From Caldilineaceae bacterium (GTDB lineage: Bacteria > Chloroflexota > Anaerolineae > Caldilineales > Caldilineaceae), in assembly GCA_019637645.1 (NCBI GenBank), contig JAHBVH010000072.1, positions 1 to 43,083 of the forward strand: DNA of 43,083 bases, read 5' to 3'. The notes under the pieces are model-generated. The model did not search any database. It was not told the DNA's origin and worked only from the letters and a program-made list of their open reading frames with translations. Of the stretch, positions 9,024-16,331 are shown one piece after another. The number at the start of each line of letters is the position of its first letter. Position 1 is the stretch's first letter. Both the position numbers and the translations under genes were made by a program.

Positions 9024-9507
9024 GGTTTCGCGCTTCCGACGCGTTGGGTGCTGCGTTCGTAGGAGGAAACGGCCAGCCGGTTTCGGCCACTTCATGAATG
9101 GGATCGATGAGCAGCAAGTGGTGCATATCGTTGAACTGTTGCAGGGTTGGCGCTACAAAGTCGGCTACTGTCTGCCCAGCCTGTGCCGTGCCAGGGTCAG
9201 CAGGCCAGGGCGGGGATGGCGCTGACTCCGTTGTGATTGTCACCAGCCCAGCACCGACAAGTTCATCGAGAAAGGGTTGTACCAGGGGCTGCAAGGTGGC
9301 AATGGGCATCGTGTAGGCATGGGCAAGACGCGCCAGTAGAGTGGCCAGGTTGCCATCTTGGCTAAGTAATTGCCAAATCTCCGCGCCGCTATCGCGCAAA
9401 ATAAAGTAAGCGCCGGTCTGTGAATCGATAATCAAGGTCTCTTGATCGACGGTTTCGTGAATAACACGGGTGTGATCAATTTGTAGATGGTCGGCTGGCC
9501 TATGCAT
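9010..9507 (-). CDS. PqqD-like RRE protein with leader-like C-terminal tail
   Basis: A 165-aa protein. Residues 1-91 are a PqqD/RRE winged-helix domain: VIHETVDQETLIIDSQTGAY, then LRDSGAEIWQLL, then LVQPFLDELVGAGLVTI. In RiPP pathways such domains bind the leader of a precursor peptide. A Pro/Ala-rich linker (92-118) joins it to an unusual tail, PTLQQFNDM (120-128), HHLLLIDPIHEV (129-140) and AETGWP (141-146), then a polar end. The first part resembles the PxLxxYGD pattern of lasso leaders. Stand-alone RRE proteins are usually near 90 aa, so about 70 residues are extra. AAGGAAAC precedes ATG 9507. It is the first gene of the operon. It could be a chaperone only, or a chaperone fused to its substrate or leader. 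Confidence 0.83.
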   Translation of the reverse strand: MHRPADHLQIDHTRVIHETVDQETLIIDSQTGAYFILRDSGAEIWQLLSQDGNLATLLARLAHAYTMPIATLQPLVQPFLDELVGAGLVTITTESAPSPPWPADPGTAQAGQTVADFVAPTLQQFNDMHHLLLIDPIHEVAETGWPFPPTNAAPNASEARNHATG

Positions 9508-9737
9508 AATCTGTTTCCTTGTCTTTAGTCGCTACCGCATGCTTAAAGATTATTAGAATTCTCCAGAAAGTAAATCGGCAAATTAGCCTATAAGGTCTAC
9601 CGCTTTCATTGCTTACCCTTCATCAGGCTGCGCTACTTCTGCTTTTGAAACCGTTTCTAAGGCATAATGCCTAACAGAAATGTAGGCGGTCAAGTGCTTT
9701 GATTAGAAATTTTTAGAAATTAAACAGAATTGAGGGG
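9508..9737 (-). promoter_or_regulatory. Candidate promoter/operator region of the pqqD-kinase-GT operon
   Basis: On the minus strand TTGACC (9688-9693) lies 18 bases before CATTAT (9664-9669), a moderate sigma70-like match. The -10 overlaps the perfect palindrome AGGCAT-A-ATGCCT (9660-9672). A second palindrome, GAAAC-C-GTTTC (9647-9657), follows directly. Two short palindromes on or just after a promoter look like repressor operators. The leader to ATG 9507 is about 150 bases and contains only ORFs of 2-8 codons, so no separate precursor peptide is encoded there. Confidence 0.4.
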
Positions 9738-9766
9738 TTTACAATGCGGAAAAAGCGTGATATAGT
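9738..9766 (+). promoter_or_regulatory. Sigma70-type promoter
   Basis: TTTACA (9738-9743) and TATAGT (9761-9766) are separated by exactly 17 bases, the best promoter match noticed in this region. Transcription would start near 9773, immediately at the left arm of the hairpin at 9775-9837. Confidence 0.65.
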
Positions 9767-9772
9767 TAGCCC

Positions 9773-9843
9773 ATAGACTGTTTATTATCACGTTGCGGCC
9801 TAGCCGCTATCGGGGGAAACGTGATGATAAACAGTCTTTTTTT
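9773..9843 (+). ncRNA. Candidate short structured RNA or attenuator
   Basis: Arms 9775-9794 and 9818-9837 form a 20-bp stem with a single G-U pair. The loop holds a small inner hairpin, GCGGC-CTA-GCCGC (9795-9807). Seven T residues (9837-9843) follow, as in an intrinsic terminator. With the promoter just upstream this would release an RNA of about 71 nt. There is no coding sequence in it. It could act as an attenuator for the SUMF1-like gene at 10009 or as an independent RNA. Confidence 0.5.
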
Positions 9844-10008
9844 GTGCTTTTATTCCGGCCTAGCCCGCAAGCCGAGCCTAACTGCCCTTCGTTGTTGCCA
9901 CTAAGGTGCTTCCTACGCGTTGGGTATTGCAAGCGCGACCCATCCGAGAAACGGCATCAACCCGCATCGATTTTTGCCTTGCCAATACCCTGTAAGTACA
10001 ATGGTCCT
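9844..10008 (+). other. Leader between hairpin and SUMF1-like gene
   Basis: Between the T tract and ATG 10009 the frame is open (an in-frame TTG at 9793 could extend the downstream protein), but the encoded residues are Arg/Pro/Cys-rich without domain character and the extension would run through the hairpin. I treat it as untranslated. The decamer CGGCCTAGCC of the hairpin loop recurs at about 9856. Confidence 0.4.
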
Positions 10009-11538
10009 ATGGCAAAGAAACAAGCAAATTCTTGGTTTTCCTTACTTCCTCCGCACGCCAAAAAAGGGCCGCGTGGACAAAGAACCCCGCTGCGTCCTTC
10101 TACCCTTGAGTGGGAATTTGGCCGAGAAAGCAACTCGGCGTGGGAACGGAGTGACCCGACCGTGTTTCAACGGCACGCTGAGCCGCGGGCGGAAAAGGGG
10201 ACGCCCGCCCAACCGACCACGCCTCCCGCGCCTTCGGTTGTGGTTGCGCCGCGCGCGGTCAACCGTGGCGCGCCAGCCGGGACAACCCCATTGGGAAACT
10301 TGGCCGGGCTTGATGCCGCCGCACCGCGCGTCATCGCCATTCGGCTAGCGATGGACGAAGCGCTTGAACGGTGGTGGACCGTTGGGGAACTGCCGCCCCT
10401 TGCGTTATTGCGAGATGGGCTGTTGCTCCTTGAAGCAGGCCATTCCTTGGATGAAACCCAACGCACCTTTTTATTGCGGGTTGCATTGCGCCGCCAGCGT
10501 GGTATGATTACGGCGTTGCGGTATCAAGGTGATCCAGATCGTACGGCATTTCTGTTGAAAGATGCTCTGTTGGATAGCAAGCATCCATTACCGGCTGAGC
10601 TGATTCATCAACTCCAACAGGAAGATGAGCAGAGCCCCATTTGGATGGACTACTTGTTGCATGATCTGCAATATGAACTGGGGGTGGCGCAAGGGCCACG
10701 CCGTCAATTGGTTGTCAACGTATTGGCTCTGATCCAACGCAAGCCGCCTTTGTGGATGGCGATGACGACGGCTGGGCGCGCCCAGCCGCTTTTGTTGCCC
10801 TTATCGCAACGTTGGTCGGTGCGCTGGTTGCTCTGGGGAAGTTTGCTCCTCTGCTTCTCCTTGGGCTATGTAGCCGTAAATCGTACTGTCTATGCTCAAA
10901 GTATACGGATTCCCGCGGGCAGCTATACCATTAGCGATTCGTTGAGTGAAGGACGAATGCGGACAGTGGTACTAGCTGACTTTCGCCTGGATCTGACGGA
11001 AGTGACCAATGCCGCATATGCCCGTTGCTACGCGGATGGGGTTTGTGATCGACCAGGCAGCCTAGCGAGTGCCACGCGTGAGGAGTACTTTACCGACGGG
11101 GCGTATGCCAATTTTCCGGTGGTCAATGTCGGTTGGGATGATGCCGACCGCTATTGTACTTGGTTGGGCAAACGCTTACCCACCTTAGAAGAGTGGGAAG
11201 TGGCGGCTGGTGTGGCCCCCGCTACTCAGCGCTATTTTCGGTATCCCTGGGGTGAGCAGTTTGACCCCAATTTTGCGAATGGGGGCAACTCCCGGAGCAT
11301 AGACACCCGTGTGGTTGGCGCGTATCACCCCATGGGTGATAGTTCGTTTGGCCTACGTGATATGGCTGGTAATGTCGCCGAATGGACCGCTTCACCTTCC
11401 CCGGATCTGTTCAACGCTTTTGTGGTGAAGGGGGGCTCTTATCGCGATCCCGCCGATCACTTACGGCTCGACGCTCAGCAGCTCTTGGTGGGCACAACCC
11501 AAGCGCCTTGGCTGGGCTTTCGCTGTGCCAGTGACTGA
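10009..11538 (+). CDS. Membrane-anchored SUMF1/FGE-sulfatase-fold protein
   Basis: About 509 aa from ATG 10009. Residues 1-265 are a cytoplasmic-looking region rich in Pro/Ala/Arg at first and helical later (ALERWWTVGELPPLALLRDGL). A single membrane segment lies near 270-291 (WLLWGSLLLCFSLGYVAV). The SUMF1/C-lectin-like domain runs from 299 to the end: IPAGSYTI, DLTEVTNAAYARC, FPVVNVGWDDADRYC, RLPTLEEWEVAAG, PWGEQF, DMAGNVAEW, GGSYRD, WLGFRCASD. The catalytic Cys pair of true formylglycine-generating enzyme is not evident, so binding or structural use is more likely than sulfatase activation. Topology would place the domain outside the cell. Cys pairs such as ARCYADGVC suggest disulfides. Confidence 0.8.
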   Translation: MAKKQANSWFSLLPPHAKKGPRGQRTPLRPSTLEWEFGRESNSAWERSDPTVFQRHAEPRAEKGTPAQPTTPPAPSVVVAPRAVNRGAPAGTTPLGNLAGLDAAAPRVIAIRLAMDEALERWWTVGELPPLALLRDGLLLLEAGHSLDETQRTFLLRVALRRQRGMITALRYQGDPDRTAFLLKDALLDSKHPLPAELIHQLQQEDEQSPIWMDYLLHDLQYELGVAQGPRRQLVVNVLALIQRKPPLWMAMTTAGRAQPLLLPLSQRWSVRWLLWGSLLLCFSLGYVAVNRTVYAQSIRIPAGSYTISDSLSEGRMRTVVLADFRLDLTEVTNAAYARCYADGVCDRPGSLASATREEYFTDGAYANFPVVNVGWDDADRYCTWLGKRLPTLEEWEVAAGVAPATQRYFRYPWGEQFDPNFANGGNSRSIDTRVVGAYHPMGDSSFGLRDMAGNVAEWTASPSPDLFNAFVVKGGSYRDPADHLRLDAQQLLVGTTQAPWLGFRCASD

Positions 11539-11703
11539 TGGCAGGCCCATCAGCGCCACTGCTGCGTTCCAAGCAATTGAATGACGCGAACTGACTTAAA
11601 ATCCATCTTGCTTTTGACTGTGGCTTGCATGACAGCACAAGCGGCAGGATAGCTATCTATCGATGAGAACTAAGTAAATCCTAGTAATGAGGTTGTAATT
11701 AGA

Positions 11704-12570
11704 ATGACAGCGCAAAAGTTAGAGACGCTCGATCTGACGGCAGAAATTGAATTAGCCTGTACAGTAGCGCGCGAGGCTGCAACGATTGTCAATACATTTT
11801 ATGTAGGTTCATCCGAGGTGCGCTATAAGCTGCACAATGAACCAGTAACGGAAGCGGACCGTTCGGCGAATCATCATATTGTTTCGCGGATTCAAGCAGA
11901 ATTTCCTGACGATGGGTTGCTTTCCGAAGAATCAAAAGATAATCTGACGCGGCTGGACAAGGAGCGGGTCTGGATCATTGATCCATTGGATGGCACCAAA
12001 GAATTCATTGCCCGTAACGGGGAATTTTCGATCATGATCGGGCTGGCTATCGGCGGCAAAGCGGTGATGGGCATCATCATGCAGCCGGACCCAGGGTTGC
12101 TCTATGTTGGTGCGGTCAACTATGGTGCGTACCTCTATGAACATGGGGAACGGATTCCCTTGGCCGTGAGCACCCAAGCCGATATTAGCCGGATGGTGAT
12201 GGTGAGTAGCCGCAGCCATCGCCAGCAAATTGTCGACAAGGTGCGCAAAGAGCTGCGGATTACCAGCGAGCGGGTCAGCGGCAGTGTTGGGCTCAAGGTT
12301 GGGCTCATTAGCCGCCAACTCGCGGATCTCTACGTCCACCCTAGCCCAGGGTGTAAGGAGTGGGACATTTGTGCGCCTTGTGCGTTGATCGAGGCGGCTG
12401 GGGGTGAGATTACAGACTGCTGGGGTAGCCCGCTGGTATTTAATAAGCGGGATGTGCGTGCCCATAATGGTCTACTCTCCTCGAATGGTCAAAATCATGC
12501 CCAGATTGTGGCGGTGGTTGCGGCTGTTTGTGAAGAATTTGGCTATAACGAAGATGATGGCTTCTGGTGA
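11704..12570 (+). CDS. CysQ/inositol monophosphatase-family phosphatase
   Basis: A 288-aa Mg-dependent, Li-sensitive-type phosphatase of the IMPase/CysQ superfamily. Metal-site motifs are all present: EESK near residue 75, IDPLDGTKEF near 90-99 and KEWDICAP near 217-224. The KEWD form with PLDGTKEF is closest to CysQ, the 3'(2'),5'-bisphosphate nucleotidase that recycles PAP from sulfate assimilation, though inositol or fructose phosphates cannot be excluded. A weak GAGG lies 11 bases before ATG 11704. It is flanked by untranslated DNA on both sides and is probably monocistronic, ending before the hairpin at 12628-12661. No sulfur genes are nearby. Confidence 0.87.
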   Translation: MTAQKLETLDLTAEIELACTVAREAATIVNTFYVGSSEVRYKLHNEPVTEADRSANHHIVSRIQAEFPDDGLLSEESKDNLTRLDKERVWIIDPLDGTKEFIARNGEFSIMIGLAIGGKAVMGIIMQPDPGLLYVGAVNYGAYLYEHGERIPLAVSTQADISRMVMVSSRSHRQQIVDKVRKELRITSERVSGSVGLKVGLISRQLADLYVHPSPGCKEWDICAPCALIEAAGGEITDCWGSPLVFNKRDVRAHNGLLSSNGQNHAQIVAVVAAVCEEFGYNEDDGFW

Positions 12571-12627
12571 TTGAGCGGCCATTCGCGCGTTTTTCGTGAG
12601 GGCCTACGCCGTTGGTAGATATGACTA

Positions 12628-12661
12628 AAGAGCTGACCGGTTTTTTAACTGGTCAGCTCTT
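12628..12661 (+). terminator. Long hairpin after the CysQ-like gene
   Basis: AAGAGCTGACC (12628-12638) pairs with GGTCAGCTCTT (12651-12661). The stem extends inward to about 15 bp with a TTTT loop. No T tract follows, so it may be a protective 3' hairpin or a weak terminator. Confidence 0.5.
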
Positions 12662-13064
12662 GTCTAACCGCGTAACGCCTAGATAGAGAATGAATGAACC
12701 CGGTCGTGGGTTGAAATAGTTGCGCATAGTCATTGTTGGTTAGGTCATTAATGGGCCAATTCCCCCTTAATGAAACTGTGAGCCTAGCCAATGCGTTGAT
12801 CGATTAGCGGATTTACCAGAAAATTAGGGTCGAACCGCTCCAGCGCTCTCTTGCGAAGCGAATTGCTGTGGCAGTCCGTTTCGCAAGGAAGCCAAACTTT
12901 TCGACGACCAAGCTGATCGGTAATCTGCTAGTAGCGCAGGGTAGCACGAGGCCGCCGTTAGGCAGCGTGTTACTACTCAGCAGGGCGCAGCCCAAAAAAC
13001 TGAATTGCCTACGGATAGCGAGCCACTTACTCCCCCGTGTGACGCCTGAACAAAGGAGTAAATT
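12662..13064. other. Non-coding stretch before the first wall protein
   Basis: No supportable gene. An 8-bp inverted repeat CTTGCGAA/TTCGCAAG lies at 12850-12857 and 12880-12887. The strong ribosome site AAAGGAG sits about 7 bases before ATG 13065. An open frame from 12868 runs into the next gene in another frame and looks random. Confidence 0.4.
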
Positions 13065-16000
13065 ATGGCGCGAGAATTTGAATCAGAGTATATCTATGGC
13101 ATTCATGAACCTGGTGGCGAAAATCATATGTTGGCTGCCGGTCGGCCAGGTTGGATTGTTTTTACAGAAGAAGTCGGGCATGATCCATCCGTTCGGCGCG
13201 GCGGCGACTATCGTTCTTATAGTGATCGGGGTTTAGGCGTCATCGTTCGCCTCAATAACGGCTACTATCCCAACGGGACCATTCCTAATAGTCGGCAATA
13301 TAGCAACTTTGCCCAATGCTGTGCCAACTTTGTGGCGAATAGCCAAGGCTGCAAAATTTGGATCATTGGCAATGAAATGAACTATCGGATTGAGCGACCG
13401 CTGGCCGTTGGCGCAACGGTCGCTCCACCGGCGGCTCCTCAACCGACGCCGTCGGCAACGCCTACCTCGGTAGCGCCGCCTGCCGTTGATGAGCCTACCC
13501 TGCTCGCGGGGGTACGGCAATGGCTCCAATCCTGGTGGCAAGGCATCACAAGTACGCCGCCGCCCACACCCGCTGCCACTGCACCGGTTTCCCCACTACC
13601 GCCAATCCAGCTTTCGCCAGATGATCCCTATTTGCGCGCACTACCCGAGCGCTTTAGTGCCATTCACTTCCCTACCCCCGCGGACGCGCCACGTCGGGCT
13701 GATGTGGAGAGCGCCAATGCGGCTGCCGATGGGACCGAAGTTATCACCCCAACCCTCTATGCCCAGTGCTATCAACTCTGTCGCAACGCCATTCGCCGCG
13801 TGGCTGGCCATGAAAATGATCAGGTGCTCATTGGGGCCGTCGCCCCCTGGAATAACCAGACCACCTATGCCGGTAATGAACGGGGTGATTGGATTCAATA
13901 TTTTAAGGATATTCTGAATCTGCTTGGGCCAACGGGGGTGGATGGGATTACGCTGCACACCTATACGCACCAGGCGGACCCCAATTTGATCACGAGCGAA
14001 CAGAAGATGAACCCCCCTTTCGCGGATCGCTACTTCGAGTTTCGGACCTATCAAGATTTTATGAACGCCATTCCGACAAGCATGCGTTCTTTGCCGGTCT
14101 ATATCACCGAAACCAATCAAGACGTGCCTTGGGTCAATCAAAACTTGGCGTGGGTCCAGCGTGCCTACGGCGAGATCGACTGGTGGAACCGCCAGCCCAA
14201 TACCCAAAAAATCCGCGCATTGGTCCTCTACCGCTGGCCGGCGATCGATCGCTGGGTGATCGAGGGAAAAGGGGGTGTCGTCGAGGATTTCCAATTGGCC
14301 TTACAACAAGGCTATAGTTGGTCTACCGCGTCAACGTCGCCGACGACCTTCCCCCTAAATAGTACGGTGGTGACGAACGCCGTGATCAACTTGCGGCGCA
14401 CGCCCGGCATTCTTGCCAAAGCCAACAATGATGTATTGGTGCAGGTGCCACAGGGCGAGCAGCTAACGGTTGTGAATGCGGCTCCCCAACAAGTGGACAA
14501 TCTCCTTTGGTGGCAACTGCGCTTTCCGCCGGCTGGGCAGACCCCGTTGACCGGGTGGGCGGCCCAAAGCGCGCCGACGGGGACTGCCTTATTGCGTTTG
14601 GCCGATACCAGCACGGGGAGTAACCCAGCGGACACCTTCCGCATTGGGGAGCGTGTGCGCACAACCACGGTGGTGCGGATGCGCCGTTCGCCCGGCACGC
14701 TGAACAAGCCTAGTGATGATGTGCTCGCCGACGTGCCAGCTAATAGTGCGGGCACAATTGCGGCAGGCCCGCGGGTGGCCGATGGGCTCACATGGTGGCA
14801 ACTGCGCGTGGCGAGTAGTGGTCAGACGGGCTGGATGGCTGAAAAGTTAGCCACAGGGCAGGTTTTGCTGGTTGCCAATCCGACGGTCGATCCGGGACCG
14901 CCGCCAACGACTGACAAATTCAAGAGTGGTGATCGGCTGACTGTGCTCGCAACGGCGCGCCTCCGCCAAACCCCAGGCTATGCCAATAAAGCGGCCAGCG
15001 ATGTGCTCGCCGACATTCTCCAAGGCACGACTGCCACTGTTTTAGGGGGACCGCGCACGGTCGATGCGCTCACTTGGTGGCAGGTGTCAACCACCAATGC
15101 CCAGCGGAGCCAAGTGACGGGCTGGATGGCTGACAGCGCGCCCGGTGGCGTTCCTTTGTTGCAGATAGCGGATAGTGGGGGAACCGCACCGCTACCGTCG
15201 AATGCTCTGGCCGCGGGTGATTTGGTGCCGGTGGCTTCCAGCGTGCGGGTCCGCCGAACGGCTGGTCATCTCAATAAGCCTGATAGTGATATCGTTGGCG
15301 ATTTTGCGGCCCGCGCAACCCTCTATCTTATGAGTGGTCCCCAATCGGTCGATGGCCTCAGTTGGTGGCGGGTTGGTGGCATTATGTCCAACGGGAATGC
15401 GGTCATTGGCTGGGCTGCCGAACAAGCGCCGAATGGTGTTCCCCTGCTCGCGCGTCCCGCCCTATTGGCGGGTACTCAAATTCCCGATAAAGCGACCAAA
15501 AGCTATTTGGGGCTCCCTTTCGCGGGCAGCTTTGGCATTTCGCAGCTCTGGGGCGAAAATCCTGCCGTCTATCGGCAGTTCACCTATGATGGCGTTGCGC
15601 TGCGTGGTCATAATGGCATTGATTTTCTCACACCCATGGATACACCCTTATTAGCGGTGGATCAGGGGGTGGTGGCCGAAGCGGTGCTCAACGATCCCAC
15701 CGGCTTTGGCCGTTATATCAAAGTGAATCATAGCTGGGGTGAAGCGATCTATGGTCATCTGAATACCATTCAGGTATCGGCAGGGCAACCGGTGGGCCGT
15801 GGCGCGGTGATCGGCACTAGCGGTAACACAGGGTTTTCCTCAGGGCCGCATCTTCACTTCGCCATTCGCATCAATCCCTATAGCCGAGCCGATGGTTGGG
15901 GTGGCTGTTCTGATCCGCTGCCCTATTTTGACCCGACGCGCATCATTCTGCCCGCCTATGTTACTGGCGGTAGTGGGTTGCGTACACCCGCACCCGCCCA

Positions 16001-16085
16001 AGCGCCCGTTGGGCCATCGGTCGAGACGCCATTGGCCGAAAATCCTGGCTACGCGCCGGATCGGCCTGGGGTCCGCCGTCCCTAG
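13065..16085 (+). CDS. Signal-less GH-A-like barrel, four SH3b repeats and M23 peptidase
   Basis: 1006 aa. Residues 9-430 resemble a clan GH-A TIM barrel: WIIGNEMNY near 104 (Asn-Glu, acid/base position), TLHTYTH, and VYITETNQ near 345 (nucleophile Glu position). A Pro/Thr/Ala-rich insertion of about 110 residues interrupts the barrel right after GNEMN. Four SH3b-like repeats follow (about 432-512, 527-603, 622-704, 718-799), each with a VRxRRTPG...NK...DVL start and a WWQL...TGW(M/A)A core. A LytM/M23 metallopeptidase ends the protein (815-965) with intact HNGID near 847 and HLHF near 928 zinc motifs. AAAGGAG fixes the start, and there is no signal peptide. M23 enzymes cut peptidoglycan cross-bridges; the route out of the cell is unknown. 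The next gene is a paralogue. Confidence 0.82.
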   Translation: MAREFESEYIYGIHEPGGENHMLAAGRPGWIVFTEEVGHDPSVRRGGDYRSYSDRGLGVIVRLNNGYYPNGTIPNSRQYSNFAQCCANFVANSQGCKIWIIGNEMNYRIERPLAVGATVAPPAAPQPTPSATPTSVAPPAVDEPTLLAGVRQWLQSWWQGITSTPPPTPAATAPVSPLPPIQLSPDDPYLRALPERFSAIHFPTPADAPRRADVESANAAADGTEVITPTLYAQCYQLCRNAIRRVAGHENDQVLIGAVAPWNNQTTYAGNERGDWIQYFKDILNLLGPTGVDGITLHTYTHQADPNLITSEQKMNPPFADRYFEFRTYQDFMNAIPTSMRSLPVYITETNQDVPWVNQNLAWVQRAYGEIDWWNRQPNTQKIRALVLYRWPAIDRWVIEGKGGVVEDFQLALQQGYSWSTASTSPTTFPLNSTVVTNAVINLRRTPGILAKANNDVLVQVPQGEQLTVVNAAPQQVDNLLWWQLRFPPAGQTPLTGWAAQSAPTGTALLRLADTSTGSNPADTFRIGERVRTTTVVRMRRSPGTLNKPSDDVLADVPANSAGTIAAGPRVADGLTWWQLRVASSGQTGWMAEKLATGQVLLVANPTVDPGPPPTTDKFKSGDRLTVLATARLRQTPGYANKAASDVLADILQGTTATVLGGPRTVDALTWWQVSTTNAQRSQVTGWMADSAPGGVPLLQIADSGGTAPLPSNALAAGDLVPVASSVRVRRTAGHLNKPDSDIVGDFAARATLYLMSGPQSVDGLSWWRVGGIMSNGNAVIGWAAEQAPNGVPLLARPALLAGTQIPDKATKSYLGLPFAGSFGISQLWGENPAVYRQFTYDGVALRGHNGIDFLTPMDTPLLAVDQGVVAEAVLNDPTGFGRYIKVNHSWGEAIYGHLNTIQVSAGQPVGRGAVIGTSGNTGFSSGPHLHFAIRINPYSRADGWGGCSDPLPYFDPTRIILPAYVTGGSGLRTPAPAQAPVGPSVETPLAENPGYAPDRPGVRRP

Positions 16086-16107
16086 CGAAGTGGGAACGCG
16101 AAAATGA

Positions 16108-16136
16108 ACAATTGACAACTGACAATTGTCAATTGT
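16108..16136. repeat. Inverted repeat ACAATTGACA / TGTCAATTGT
   Basis: Arms 16108-16117 and 16127-16136 are perfect, with a 9-base loop that itself contains CAATT. It is AT-rich and lies directly after the stop codon. Confidence 0.45.
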
Positions 16137-16153
16137 GAATAGTTCATTGATAA

Positions 16154-16208
16154 TTGATCATGGCTCGGTCATCGTGTTAGATGGCTACCGGGCCATGATC
16201 AACTTTTT
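16154..16208 (+). terminator. Rho-independent terminator
   Basis: TTGATCATGGCTCGGT (16154-16169) pairs with ACCGGGCCATGATCAA (16187-16202) with one G-U pair, and CTTTTTATT follows. It ends transcription between the two large paralogues, so the second one has its own promoter. Confidence 0.8.
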
Positions 16209-16331
16209 ATTGGTGAGGTCTAGGTAAATCAGTCATCCTGAACAACAGGAGAGTGCTACCTATCTATGACCTTCTTTGTAAGAGATGGTTTCAAAAGGGG
16301 ATAGGGTACCTTTGCCAACCGTTTCTAAGTG

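Noticed and set aside
7971..9507. Standard lasso peptide cluster
   Set aside because: RRE and kinase fit, but there is no B2 transglutaminase-like protease, no asparagine-synthetase-like cyclase and no precursor ORF in or next to the operon.
9508..9740. Separate small precursor peptide upstream of the pqqD-like gene
   Set aside because: All minus-strand ATG frames there stop within two to eight codons.
10009..11538. Diversity-generating retroelement target or true formylglycine-generating enzyme
   Set aside because: SUMF1 fold is used by both, but no reverse transcriptase or template repeat was seen in the window and the FGE catalytic Cys pair is not evident.
12868..13236. 122-codon frame before and into the first wall protein
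   Set aside because: Overlaps the well-supported start at 13065 in another frame and has no domain.
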